DNA of 64,000 nucleotides from Geomonas subterranea. GTDB taxonomy: Bacteria; Desulfobacterota; Desulfuromonadia; Geobacterales; Geobacteraceae. A program made the position numbers and the translations under genes. Under the pieces are notes generated by a model that did no database searches, was not told where the DNA came from, and was given only the letters and a program-made list of their open reading frames with translations. Shown here one piece after another: positions 28,801 to 36,822 of the stretch (its first letter is position 1; the number at the start of each line of letters is the position of its first letter). The stretch is from assembly GCF_019063845.1 (NCBI RefSeq), contig NZ_CP077683.1, positions 124,001-188,000 of the forward strand. The letters run 5' to 3'.

Positions 28801-30204
28801 CTAGGCTCTTTGCGCCGCGGCCTGGGCCTTGCCGCCGGTGATGGTCTGGTAGATGTTGTAGAGGAAGACGAGGAGCCCGGCGAGATAGATCACCCCGCCG
28901 ACGGCCCGCATGTGCCAGTACGGGTAGAGTTCCACCATGGTCTCGATGAAGCTGTAGTGGAGGCTGCCATCGGGGTTGGTCGCGTTCAGCATCGCCGCCT
29001 GCTGCACGCCGGCGATCCACATGGTGATGGAGAAGATGAGCTGCCCGGTGAGGACCAGCCAGAAGTGCACGTTGGCAAGTCCTACGCTGTAGATCTCCGT
29101 GTGGTAGAGCCTGGGGATGGTGTAGTAGATGGCGGCGAAGAGGACCAGCGAGACCCACCCCAGCGTCCCCATGTGCACGTGCCCCGGCACCCAGTCGGTG
29201 AAGTGGATGAAGGCGGAGAAGGTGCGGATCGACTGGGATGGCCCCTGCAGCGTCTGCATTCCGTAGAAGGTGATGCCGAAAATGAGGAACTTGACCAGGT
29301 AGTTTTCCCGCATCTGGTGCCATTGGCCGTTCATGGAGAAGTAGCCGTTGAAGACCGCGGCCCAGGAGGGGGCGATCAGCATCACCGAGAAGCCCATGGC
29401 GAGGGTCTGGACCCAGTCGGGGACCGGCGCCCAGAGCAGGTGGTGCGCACCGGTCCAGAGGTACATGAAGATGAGGCTCCAGAAGGCGATCACCCCCATC
29501 CGGTGGCTGTAGATGGGGACGCCGGTCGTCTTGGGAAGGAAGTAGTAGAAGATGGCCAAAGGCGGCGTGGTGAGCACCATGGCCACCGCGTTGTGCCCGT
29601 ACCACCACTGCACGTTGGCGTCGTTGGCGCCGGCGTAGGCGGAGTAGGACTTGGTGAGCGAGACGGGAATGGAGGCGTTGTTCACGAGGTAAAGCACCGC
29701 AACCCCGACCAGCGTAGCGAGGATGTACCACAGCGATATGTACATCTGCTCCTCGCGCCTTTTCACGATGGTCATCACGATGTTCACCGCGAAGATCACC
29801 CAGAGCACCACGACCAGGCTCGCCACCGGCCACTCAAGCTCCGCATACTCCTTGGAGCGGTTCATCCCCATGGCCAGCGTGACGGCGGCGAGCGCGATGA
29901 CGATGTTGAAGAGCCAGAGCTGGGCCTTGGCGAGCCCCGGGCTCCACAGGCTCGTTCGCGTCAGGCGCTGGGTGATGTAGATGAAGAAGGCCATGAAGCT
30001 GCCGATGCCCCAGCCGAAGATCCCGGCGTTGGTGTGGATCGGGCGCAGGCGGCCGTAGGTGAGGTAGGGGGGGAAGTTGAGCTGCGGGAAGGCGATCTGG
30101 AACGAGATGAAGACGCCGACCAGCACGGCCACCAGTCCCCACACCATGCTCCAGATCACAAACCCTTTGACGATGTCGTCAGCGTACCCTTCCTGTTGGT
30201 TCAT
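28801..30204 (-). CDS. ccoN: cbb3-type cytochrome c oxidase catalytic subunit CcoN
   Basis: 467-residue heme-copper oxidase subunit with about twelve membrane segments, reducing O2 to water at the heme b3-CuB site. Recognisable segments include YGRLRPIHTNAGIFGWG, VQWWYGHNAVAMVLTTPPLA (first CuB histidine region), GAHHLLWAPVPDW (adjacent His pair), and HFTDWVPGHVHMGTLGWVS (heme-ligand histidines). cbb3 enzymes work at very low oxygen. It is the first structural gene of the minus-strand cco cluster, with AGGAGGA before the ATG. Confidence 0.96.
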   Translation of the reverse strand: MNQQEGYADDIVKGFVIWSMVWGLVAVLVGVFISFQIAFPQLNFPPYLTYGRLRPIHTNAGIFGWGIGSFMAFFIYITQRLTRTSLWSPGLAKAQLWLFNIVIALAAVTLAMGMNRSKEYAELEWPVASLVVVLWVIFAVNIVMTIVKRREEQMYISLWYILATLVGVAVLYLVNNASIPVSLTKSYSAYAGANDANVQWWYGHNAVAMVLTTPPLAIFYYFLPKTTGVPIYSHRMGVIAFWSLIFMYLWTGAHHLLWAPVPDWVQTLAMGFSVMLIAPSWAAVFNGYFSMNGQWHQMRENYLVKFLIFGITFYGMQTLQGPSQSIRTFSAFIHFTDWVPGHVHMGTLGWVSLVLFAAIYYTIPRLYHTEIYSVGLANVHFWLVLTGQLIFSITMWIAGVQQAAMLNATNPDGSLHYSFIETMVELYPYWHMRAVGGVIYLAGLLVFLYNIYQTITGGKAQAAAQRA

Positions 30205-30293
30205 GCCGTCCTCCTGGAGATGAATGGATCAGTGCGGCGACATGTGAACGACGGATCTGCTGTGCCGAAACCCGTTGCTTGGTAGCCGCAAGC

Positions 30294-30332
30294 TTATGTC
30301 ATAAATATAGGAACTGCCGCGATTTTGTCTGA
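30294..30332 (-). promoter_or_regulatory. Candidate ccoN promoter with TTATG-T-CATAA palindrome
   Basis: Reading the minus strand, TCAGAC (30332-30327), 17 bp and TATATT (30309-30304) form a weak sigma70-like promoter about 100 bp upstream of ccoN. An 11-bp palindrome TTATG-T-CATAA (30294-30304) directly abuts the -10 and would cover the transcription start, a position typical of a repressor site. No perfect Fnr box is visible here. Confidence 0.35.
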
Positions 30333-30507
30333 TTGAACCGGGGATTGTGTCAGAGTAACGTCCAATGATCCTGCAATAACAAAGTGTTAGTTTAAGTTGT
30401 AATCGCCGTTTAGCAAGCGCTCCTCCTGTATACGTAGTCATTTTGGTTCTCGAGTGAACTCCTGGGAATGTGGAGAATGTTTGCCGGTAACCGTTGCCTG
30501 TGACAAA

Positions 30508-30543
30508 GCGTCCCCCCCTTTGCGAAGGGGGAACAGGGGGGAT
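30508..30543. repeat. GC-rich dispersed palindrome upstream of ccoN
   Basis: CCCCCCCTTTGCGAAGGGGG, then ACAGGGGGGATTT; nearly the same as the copy at 33600-33636 upstream of the 21-bp array. The surrounding 30205-30708 gap (504 bp) also contains the candidate ccoN promoter and a 7-bp hairpin (30599-30605 with 30611-30617) in front of the next gene; I see no coding sequence in it. Confidence 0.65.
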
Positions 30544-30708
30544 TTGCTTGTTGCCGGTTCAAGCCCGTCTCTTTTGCCTGCAGAAACCGGCGCGGATGCC
30601 GATAGGAAAACTATCGGAGTGCCTGTGTTGACTGTGACGGGCTCCTCCTTTAACTAATTCTTGGCGTCGCCTCTTTCTACGGAGAGCGAGCAGGCGCGGA
30701 GGAGCCAT

Positions 30709-31368
30709 ATGAGTACCAGCGAATTGCTCTACTACTGTGCGGCGGGAGCGACCCTGGTCGTTCTCTGGATCGCGGCGACCTACTGGGCGGTCAACTTCTT
30801 CATCAGGCAAGTGACCCAGCAGAGCTGCCATGAATTCAGGGTGCGCATGAAGAGCGAGACGGAGCGGGCCCTGAAGCTGTTCCGGGAGGGGCTTTGCGAG
30901 CAGATCGTCCAGCAGGAGAACAAGTCCGACGCGCTGGCGAGGCTGTACGCCAACCTGATCGACCAGTTGCGGCTGGGGAGGGAGTTCCTTGCCTCCATAG
31001 GGCAGGGGGAGCGGGCCCAGGCGGAGAAACAGCTGAGGACCATCAGGGGGACCGGCGAGAGCTTCTCCGAGATCTTCCAGAAGCAGAGCCTCTTTCTGTC
31101 AGAGGAATTCACCAGGACCGGCAAGGATTTGTTGACTCAGCAAAAAACGGCGCAGGAGCGGCTGGAGGAACTGCTGCGCCGGGTGCAGAGGGAACCGCAG
31201 AACGCTCTCGCCGTCGACGACCTGAAAAAGGAATGGGGGCAGTTCGAGGACCTGTTGAACAAGCTCATGGATTTCGTGCGCAACGAGTTCCGCAAGCGCA
31301 ACCCGGTGAGCAGCGCCATGATGAAGTGGCTCAACGAGGTGCCGGGCGAGTCCACGCACCCGTCCTAG
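30709..31368 (+). CDS. Membrane-anchored coiled-coil protein of unknown function
   Basis: 219 residues from the ATG at 30709, chosen because GGAGGAG precedes it; an upstream in-frame TTG has none. One N-terminal membrane segment (about residues 8-32, GATLVVLWIAATYWAVNFFI) is followed by an almost wholly helical, charged region with coiled-coil character (LEELLRRVQ, DDLKKEWGQFEDLLNKLMDF). I do not recognise a family. It faces away from ccoN and ends 5 bp before the convergent zinc-ribbon gene. Confidence 0.7.
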   Translation: MSTSELLYYCAAGATLVVLWIAATYWAVNFFIRQVTQQSCHEFRVRMKSETERALKLFREGLCEQIVQQENKSDALARLYANLIDQLRLGREFLASIGQGERAQAEKQLRTIRGTGESFSEIFQKQSLFLSEEFTRTGKDLLTQQKTAQERLEELLRRVQREPQNALAVDDLKKEWGQFEDLLNKLMDFVRNEFRKRNPVSSAMMKWLNEVPGESTHPS

Positions 31369-31373
31369 CCTTC

Positions 31374-31541
31374 CTACTTTTCCAGGGGGTCAGGCTTGCA
31401 GAGGTGTTCCTCTTTCTTCGCCGCGCGCCCGCATTTCTTGCAGACGTAGCGCGGCTCCGCGACGATCTTCTTAAGTTCCTTCAGATTGTCCTTTATTTCG
31501 TCCTTGTCCCACTTGCATAGCGTCTTCGTGTCCTTTCCCAT
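31374..31541 (-). CDS. Small zinc-ribbon-like protein
   Basis: 55-residue basic protein starting MGKDTKTLCKWDKDEI. A YVCKKCGRAAKKEEHLC segment gives a CxxC plus a further Cys, suggesting a small metal-binding ribbon. The start at 31541 is supported by AGAGGAGCT just upstream; a longer frame to 31721 has no ribosome-binding site and runs through the hcp promoter region. It resembles short conserved proteins I associate with Geobacter genomes; function unknown. It is divergent from hcp. Confidence 0.75.
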   Translation of the reverse strand: MGKDTKTLCKWDKDEIKDNLKELKKIVAEPRYVCKKCGRAAKKEEHLCKPDPLEK

Positions 31542-31660
31542 ATCCAAAGCTCCTCTGGCATTGACAGCCAATGTTCTGTCTTTGCTAAGTATATTCTGCC
31601 GGCTGAGAATACCTGTTGTTCTGTTAGTTTGATTTAATTCGATTTTTGGGCAGACGGTTG

Positions 31661-31688
31661 TTGAAATGGAATTCTTTCCAGATATAGT
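31661..31688 (+). promoter_or_regulatory. hcp promoter with inverted repeat in the spacer
   Basis: TTGAAA (31661-31666), 16 bp, TATAGT (31683-31688). The spacer holds the inverted repeat TGGAA-TTCT-TTCCA (31667-31680), a good position for a repressor or activator. A second, weaker inverted repeat TATTCT-N8-AGAATA lies at 31592-31611. Confidence 0.5.
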
Positions 31689-31740
31689 AAAACAGTTTTC
31701 GAAATTTCCTAGTGAGTTCAATAGAAAAGGGGGAATACAT

Positions 31741-33390
31741 ATGTCGATGTTTTGCCGTCAATGTGAGCAGGCCGCCAAGGGTACCGGATGCGACGTAGTG
31801 GGGGTGTGTGGCAAGAACCCCGAGGTCGCCGCGCTGTTGGACCTCATGATGTACGGGCTGAAAGGACTGGCCATTTACGCTGACAAGGCAAGGGCGTTCG
31901 ACGCCCGCAACACGGTCGCCGACATGTTCCTCATCGAGGGGCTTTTCACCACCGTCACCAACGTCGACTTCGATCCGGTGCAGTTGGCCGGCAAGCTGAG
32001 GAAGTGCTACGACCTGAAAGAGCAGGTGAAGGCGATGTACGAAAGCGCCTACCGCGCCAAGAACGGCGCGGCCGCCCCCGCCATCACCGACGGCCCCGCA
32101 GCGTGGGTCATCGCCGACAACCTGGAGGGGCTGGTTGCGCAGGGGCAGGTGCAGGGGGTGAAGAGCCAGCACAGCGACCCCGACATACTCTCCGCCATCG
32201 AGATCATCATCTACGGCCTTAAGGGGATGGCCGCCTACGCGAACCACGCCTTCATCCTCGGCAAGACCGACGAGGAAGTGTTCGCCTTCTTCCACAGCGC
32301 CCTTGCCGCCACCACCGATACCGGGAAGGGGCTCATGGACTTCGTGGGGATCGCCATGGAGTGCGGCAAGCTGAACATCAAGGTGATGGAGATGCTGAAC
32401 ACCGGGCACGTCGAGCACTACGGGCACCCGGTTCCCACCAAGGTCCAGCTCGGCACCCGTAAGAGCAAGGGGATCCTCGTTTCCGGCCACGACCTGCGCA
32501 TGCTCGAGGAGCTCTTGAAGCAGACCGAAGGGAAGGGGATCGACATCTACACCCACGGCGAGATGCTCCCGGCCCACGGCTATCCCGGGCTCAAGAAGTA
32601 CCAGCACCTCTACGGCAACTTCGGCGGCGCGTGGCAGGACCAGGCCAAGGAGTTCCCGAACTTCCCCGGCGCCATCATCTTCAACACCAACTGCATCCAG
32701 CGCCCGGCGGACAGCTACAAGGACCGCCTCTTCACCTGGGGCGAGGTCGGCTGGCCCGGCGCCAAGCACCTCACCGGCTACAAGTTCGACGAGGTGATCA
32801 ACAAGGCACTGGAATGCCCGGACCTCCCGGACGCACCGGGTCAGGAGATCCTGACCGGCTTTGGTCACAACGCGGTGCTCGGCGTGGCGGACAAGGTGAT
32901 CGAGGCGGTGAAGGCGGGAGCGGTGAAGCACTTCTTCCTGATCGGCGGCTGCGACGGCGCGAAGAGCGGGCGCAACTACTACACCGAGTTCGCCGAGAAA
33001 GTGCCCAAGGATTGCGTCATCCTGACCCTTGCCTGCGGCAAGTACCGTTTCAACAAGCTCGAGTTCGGCGATATCGGCGGCATCCCGCGTCTTCTGGACG
33101 TCGGTCAGTGCAACGACGCCTACTCCGCCGTGCAGATCGCATCGGCCCTGGCCGGCGCCTTCAACTGCGGGCTGAACGACCTGCCGCTCTCCTTCATCCT
33201 CTCCTGGTACGAGCAGAAGGCGCACGTCATCCTGCTTTCGCTGCTGTACCTGGGGGTGAAGAACATCAAGCTGGGACCGGCGCTTCCCGCCTACCTGTCG
33301 CCCAACGTGTTGCAGTTCCTGGTCGACAACTTCAACATCGGCCAGATCGGCAGCGTGGACGCGGACCTAAAAGCGAGTCTGGGTCAGTAA
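31741..33390 (+). CDS. hcp: Hydroxylamine reductase / hybrid-cluster protein Hcp
   Basis: 549 residues from the ATG at 31741 (AAAGGGGGAA upstream). The N-terminal cysteine cluster MFCRQCEQAAKGTGCDVVGVC (Cys5, 8, 17, 23) binds a [4Fe-4S] or [4Fe-2S-2O] type cluster; hybrid-cluster ligands are seen in THGEMLPAHGYP, FNTNCIQRP, GGCDGAKSGRNYY and LACGKYRFNKLEFG. Hcp reduces NO to N2O and hydroxylamine to ammonia and belongs to nitrosative-stress regulons. It faces norBC across the 21-bp repeat array; a strong terminator follows at 33508. Confidence 0.96.
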   Translation: MSMFCRQCEQAAKGTGCDVVGVCGKNPEVAALLDLMMYGLKGLAIYADKARAFDARNTVADMFLIEGLFTTVTNVDFDPVQLAGKLRKCYDLKEQVKAMYESAYRAKNGAAAPAITDGPAAWVIADNLEGLVAQGQVQGVKSQHSDPDILSAIEIIIYGLKGMAAYANHAFILGKTDEEVFAFFHSALAATTDTGKGLMDFVGIAMECGKLNIKVMEMLNTGHVEHYGHPVPTKVQLGTRKSKGILVSGHDLRMLEELLKQTEGKGIDIYTHGEMLPAHGYPGLKKYQHLYGNFGGAWQDQAKEFPNFPGAIIFNTNCIQRPADSYKDRLFTWGEVGWPGAKHLTGYKFDEVINKALECPDLPDAPGQEILTGFGHNAVLGVADKVIEAVKAGAVKHFFLIGGCDGAKSGRNYYTEFAEKVPKDCVILTLACGKYRFNKLEFGDIGGIPRLLDVGQCNDAYSAVQIASALAGAFNCGLNDLPLSFILSWYEQKAHVILLSLLYLGVKNIKLGPALPAYLSPNVLQFLVDNFNIGQIGSVDADLKASLGQ

Positions 33391-33507
33391 AGGATCATGA
33401 GCCTCGGACAGTAATCGCGGGGCTTGGGCAGTAATCGAAGGGGGGACCGGCGTGAGCCGGTCCCTGCAGTAGCAGCACGCAGCACCAGAGCAGATGTAGC
33501 TCCTTTA

Positions 33508-33541
33508 GCGCCAGGTCCGGGCAGACCTGGCGCCTTTTTTT
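33508..33541 (+). terminator. Intrinsic terminator of hcp
   Basis: A 10-bp perfect stem (GCGCCAGGTC 33508-33517 with GACCTGGCGC 33524-33533), one C, then seven T residues. Confidence 0.95.
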
Positions 33542-33599
33542 GTCCATCCGGGATGCTGGAGACGCCGACCATATTTCACCAAGCGCTTCAGTAGAACTC

Positions 33600-33636
33600 G
33601 CGTTCCCCCCTTTGCGAAAGGGGGGACAGGGGGGAT
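33600..33636. repeat. GC-rich dispersed palindrome (hcp-norB gap)
   Basis: CGTTCCCCCCTTTGCGAAAG followed by GGGGGACAGGGGGGATT; nearly identical to 30508-30543. It abuts the left edge of the 21-bp array. Confidence 0.65.
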
Positions 33637-34140
33637 TTGAATTTAGGAAGCGTCCCTTACAATTCGTGCGGGGTCGCGGCAAATTCGGCACGCCCCGCTT
33701 TTACTGCTCCCGCCTCGCATTTAAAATCAGTAAGGCCTTCTTTAAAATAAGTAAGACCCTTTTTAAATTAACTAAGACCCCTGTTAAAAAAAAGAAGGTC
33801 ATAGTTAATTTAAACAAGGTCGTGTTTAAATTACTCGGAGGGCTCATTAATTTAAAGTGCCCTGTAGCGTTTATCGAACGACCCTGTTGCAGGTAAAAAA
33901 GGGGGGCGTTAGAAAGCAACAAGGGTGTCTTCCGTAAAAAGGAGCACTGCTGCAAAATAAACCGGGTGTGCGAAACCTTAAATACGCCCCTCATCAGTTG
34001 ATGAGGCATCTGCTTTGCATTACGGCAGCCCATATTTATTTTAAATGCACCCTTATATTAGAAAAAGCGACCCTGCTTTATTTTAAAATGGACCTTACAT
34101 TAGAAAAAGCAGCCCTATTTTAAAATAACTGCAAGCGCAG
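33637..34140. repeat. Degenerate tandem array with exact 21-bp period, about 24 units
   Basis: Starting at 33721, TTAA-type starts recur at 33742, 33763, 33784, 33805, 33826 and 33847, then with more decay at 34036, 34078, 34120; all intervals are multiples of 21. Each unit is an A/T-rich half (TTAAAATAA-like) and a G/C-richer half usually ending in CCCT. Units at 34057 and 34099 share ATTAGAAAAAGC and CCCT, and with 34036 and 34078 form a duplicated 42-bp dimer. Units 33637-33720 fit weakly. Short open frames on both strands encode heptads (plus: FKISKAF, FKISKTL, FKLTKTP; minus: VLLILKK, ALLILNA) but stop codons interrupt them, and there is no ribosome-binding site, so I treat it as non-coding or decayed. 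Confidence 0.85.
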
Positions 34141-34198
34141 CTCGCTCGCTGGCGGGGCGGATTTAAAGAGTCGACTGGATAATAGACGGAGAAAGGTG

Positions 34199-34228
34199 AA
34201 GGGACCATACCAAGGCGTATGGTCCCTT
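34199..34228 (-). terminator. Hairpin downstream of norB
   Basis: AAGGGACCATAC (34199-34210) pairs with GTATGGTCCCTT (34217-34228): a 12-bp stem with a 6-nt loop, 16 bp past the norB stop. The following minus-strand bases are pyrimidine-rich but not a pure T-run, so termination is probable rather than certain. Confidence 0.65.
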
Positions 34229-34244
34229 CCTTGTTTGGCAGGCA

Positions 34245-35615
34245 TCAGATGTCGGAGGCTGGCGCGACCACCGGTTCGGGGGCGGGGATCGCGGACGGCT
34301 TGATGGTGAAGAGGTGGTACACGGTGATGATGACGCCGGCAAGGAAGACGAGACCGACGCCGAAGGCGACCCGGAACCAGAACATCATGGTGAGGTGCGC
34401 GGTGCTGTAACCGATGTCCAGGAACCGCTCCAGGTAGGTCTGCAGGATCCCTGCGATGCCGAAGACGAGCCCCAGGACGAACATGCCGATGGTGGTGATC
34501 CAGAAGCCCCACTTGCCCAGCCGGTCCTGGTATTTGTTGATCCCCTTGAGGCGCGGCATGGCGAAATAGAAGATGGTGAGGTTCAAGAGGGCATAGGCGC
34601 CGAAGAAGGCGAGGTGCCCGTGCGATACGGTGATCTGGCTGCCGTGGGTGTAGTAGTTGATCGGCGGCAGCGTGTGCATGAAGCCCCAAAGCCCGGCGCC
34701 GACCAGATGGTAGATGGCGAGACCGATGATGTAGTACCAGGTGAGCGGGTTCACGATCGGGTTTTTGCGCTCCCGCACGTGCATCCAGGTGTCCACCACC
34801 ATGAGCACGATGGGGAGCGGCTCGAGGGCGCTGAAGATGCCCCCCCACCAGAGCCAGTAGTCGGGGGCGCCGATCCAGTAATAGTGATGGCCGGTGCCGA
34901 CGATGCCGGTGAAGAGGAAGAGGCCGGTTTCAACGTAGAGCCATTTCTCCACTACCTTACGGTCCACCCCGGTCACGCGCATGATGATGTAGGCGACGAT
35001 GGACGCCGTCACCACTTCCCAGGCCCCCTCCACCCAGAGATGGATGACCCACCACCAGTAGTAGTAATCCGTGTTGAGGTTCTGGTAGAAGGGCATCCCG
35101 AACAGGTACATGAGCGCCAGGAAGGTCACCCCGCCCAGGAGCATCCACTGCAGCGCCGTGCGCACCTCGGCCTTTATGATGGTCATGGCGACGTTGGCGA
35201 TGAAGATGAGAGCCGCGACCACGATGAGCCAGTCCAGTGGGAGGGGTATTTCCAGCAGCGGCTTGCCTTGGGTCCACCCGAAAAGAAAGCCCACGACGGC
35301 CGTCACCGCCGTGCCGACGAAGATGGCGAGCTGCAGGTAGGCGAGCTTTTCGCTGTAGAGGTCCCGGGCGCATTCCGGAGGGAGGATGTAGTAGGTGCCT
35401 CCCATGAAGCCCAGAAGCATCCAGGCGACCAGGAGGTTCGTGTGCAGCGCGCGGGCGGTGGAGAAGGGGAAGACGTTGACCAGGTCCTGCGGCAGCGTGA
35501 AGGCGTAGTTGATGGAGAGCCACAGCCCCAAGATCACCTGCAGTATGAAGAGCACCAGGGCGATGCGGAAGTACCACAGTGACACCCGCTGGCTTTGGTA
35601 TTCGATCAGCATCAT
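34245..35615 (-). CDS. norB: Nitric oxide reductase catalytic subunit NorB
   Basis: 456-residue heme-copper superfamily protein with about twelve membrane segments that reduces 2 NO to N2O at a heme b3-FeB site. Signature segments include ARALHTNLLVAWMLLGFMGG, YYWWWVIHLWVEGAWEVV (metal-ligand His and the characteristic Glu), GIVGTGHHYYWIGAPDYW (His pair) and SQITVSHGHLAFFGAYAL (heme ligands). The size and the partner norC indicate the cNOR type rather than the quinol-oxidising qNOR. It overlaps norC by 4 bp. Confidence 0.95.
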   Translation of the reverse strand: MMLIEYQSQRVSLWYFRIALVLFILQVILGLWLSINYAFTLPQDLVNVFPFSTARALHTNLLVAWMLLGFMGGTYYILPPECARDLYSEKLAYLQLAIFVGTAVTAVVGFLFGWTQGKPLLEIPLPLDWLIVVAALIFIANVAMTIIKAEVRTALQWMLLGGVTFLALMYLFGMPFYQNLNTDYYYWWWVIHLWVEGAWEVVTASIVAYIIMRVTGVDRKVVEKWLYVETGLFLFTGIVGTGHHYYWIGAPDYWLWWGGIFSALEPLPIVLMVVDTWMHVRERKNPIVNPLTWYYIIGLAIYHLVGAGLWGFMHTLPPINYYTHGSQITVSHGHLAFFGAYALLNLTIFYFAMPRLKGINKYQDRLGKWGFWITTIGMFVLGLVFGIAGILQTYLERFLDIGYSTAHLTMMFWFRVAFGVGLVFLAGVIITVYHLFTIKPSAIPAPEPVVAPASDI

Positions 35616-36328
35616 TTGCTCACCTCCTTGTTCGACTTAAGGCTCAGCAGGAAATCCGCGATGATGCCTGCGGTCTGCGGGCTCACGTCCTGCGGCGGCA
35701 TGGTCACGCCGGGACGAACCGACTGCGGGTTGATCATGTAGTTGATGAGGGTTTGGCGGTCGTAGGTGATCCGGTTGGCGATGGTGGTGAGATCTCCCCC
35801 GACGTTGCGCCCCTGGTTCTCGAAGGTGTGACAGCCGCCGCACGCCTGCAGCACCAGGTGGACCTTGTCCAGCTTCTGCGGCTGGGACTCACGCAGTTTA
35901 TAGGCTTCGACGAATTTCTCGTCCTGCGGTGGCCACTTGCGGTTCTCGATCTCCCCCACCCAGCGCAGGAAGCTGACCAGCTGCCTCGTCTCCGTCTCGC
36001 TGACACCAAGCTGGGGCATTTTCCTGAAGGAGTTTTTGTACATGACGTCGGGGTGCTGCACGATGGAGGCGATGTTGTTTTCCCCCAGCCGGTAGAACGC
36101 CTTGGTCATGTCGGGTGCGTAGTACCCCCCGAAGCCCAAAATGGTGTGGCAGTCGTTGCAGTTGTACTTGTGCCAGACCTTCTTGCCGGCTACGACCTGT
36201 TCGTTGAGCTTGTCGGTGTGGGTGAACTTGGGGGTCTGCATGTGGAAATCGTAGGTTTGCCAGAGGAAGATCGCTGCCGAGGTGAGGGTTCCCACCCAGA
36301 AGATCAGCCGGGCTGTTTTTCCGGTCAT
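35612..36328 (-). CDS. norC: Nitric oxide reductase subunit NorC with a second heme c domain
   Basis: 238 residues. The N-terminal membrane anchor (LIFWVGTLTSAAIFLW) and first heme motif (YNCNDCHTILGFGGYYAPDM, Cys57/Cys60/His61) are typical NorC. Usual NorC is about 150 residues with one heme; here a second cytochrome c domain follows from about residue 150, with CGGCH (Cys163/Cys166/His167) and a likely Met210 ligand (GVTMPP). This would add an electron entry point. GGAGGG precedes the ATG. The gene leads the norCB pair. Confidence 0.92.
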   Translation of the reverse strand: MTGKTARLIFWVGTLTSAAIFLWQTYDFHMQTPKFTHTDKLNEQVVAGKKVWHKYNCNDCHTILGFGGYYAPDMTKAFYRLGENNIASIVQHPDVMYKNSFRKMPQLGVSETETRQLVSFLRWVGEIENRKWPPQDEKFVEAYKLRESQPQKLDKVHLVLQACGGCHTFENQGRNVGGDLTTIANRITYDRQTLINYMINPQSVRPGVTMPPQDVSPQTAGIIADFLLSLKSNKEVSK

Positions 36329-36364
36329 ACCGCCCTCCTTTTGTGGTGTGTTTGGTGACTATGG

Positions 36365-36378
36365 TTAGATTAATCTAA
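36365..36378. promoter_or_regulatory. Perfect 14-bp palindrome upstream of norC
   Basis: TTAGATTAATCTAA is a perfect palindrome centred about 43 bp upstream of the norC start, in the only A/T-rich part of the gap. It is a good candidate operator for an NO- or O2-responsive regulator; the regulator is not identified. Confidence 0.5.
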
Positions 36379-36531
36379 TGATTGACAGCAGGAAGGATAT
36401 CGTGAGGAGGGGGGATGTCAACCCGGCGCCATAAATAAGGCCCCGAAAGGATTGTCGTGATCCGGTTTCGGGGCCGCTGGCCTTCGGGTGATGTACTGGG
36501 GAGAAACTAATGTGGGAGTGGCTGCACCCCT

Positions 36532-36618
36532 TTAATCTTTGCGCTGCCTCAGGGGGCAAAGCGAAATGGCCGCCATGGCGAGCCAGGAAAAGGCGAACGT
36601 TGCTACTATGACGGTCAT
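36532..36618 (-). CDS. 28-residue membrane microprotein upstream of norC
   Basis: A short frame encoding MTVIVATFAFSWLAMAAISL then CPLRQRKD, preceded by AAGGAGCAC at good spacing. The composition is one hydrophobic helix with a basic tail, like the accessory single-span peptides of terminal oxidases (CydX or CcoQ type). It lies between ric and norC on the same strand. Its position suggests a NorBC or Ric accessory role, but this is inference; it could be a chance frame. Confidence 0.5.
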   Translation of the reverse strand: MTVIVATFAFSWLAMAAISLCPLRQRKD

Positions 36619-36655
36619 AAAGTGCTCCTTGTTTTTTGGCTGTTCGTAACGTGTG

Positions 36656-36770
36656 GCCCCTCCCTTACGGCAGGTGGGCGAAGCCGCGATGCCCGGAAAA
36701 GGTGGCGCCTCGCCCCTCCCCCTAACCCCCTCCCGCGAGGGGAGAGCGGGAGGGGGGACCAGGGAGAGCG
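36656..36770. repeat. GC-rich dispersed repeats between ric and the microprotein
   Basis: A CCCCTCCC element near 36658 and a complete palindrome (CCCCTCCCCCTAACCCCCTC ... GAGGGGAGAGCGGGAGGGGG) at about 36713-36757, of the same family as elsewhere in the window. Confidence 0.6.
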
Positions 36771-36822
36771 TTTGCCGGAATCCCCGGATGAACGTGCGCC
36801 GTGACGGCACGCTGCGGTTGCG

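Noticed and set aside
30540-30708. Possible c-di-GMP riboswitch in front of the coiled-coil gene
   Set aside because: Only a simple 7-bp hairpin is present; the conserved GEMM core sequences are absent.
33370-33440. Three near-copies of the hcp 3' end (CAGTAA after a CTGGG/TCGGA/TTGGG word)
   Set aside because: Spacing is uneven (24 and 20 bp) and similarity short; too weak to call a repeat.
33540-33896. 118-residue plus-strand frame and 110-residue minus-strand frame across the 21-bp array
   Set aside because: Both cover only part of the array, stop within it, lack ribosome-binding sites and begin in the hcp terminator or mid-array. The heptad look follows from the 21-bp period.
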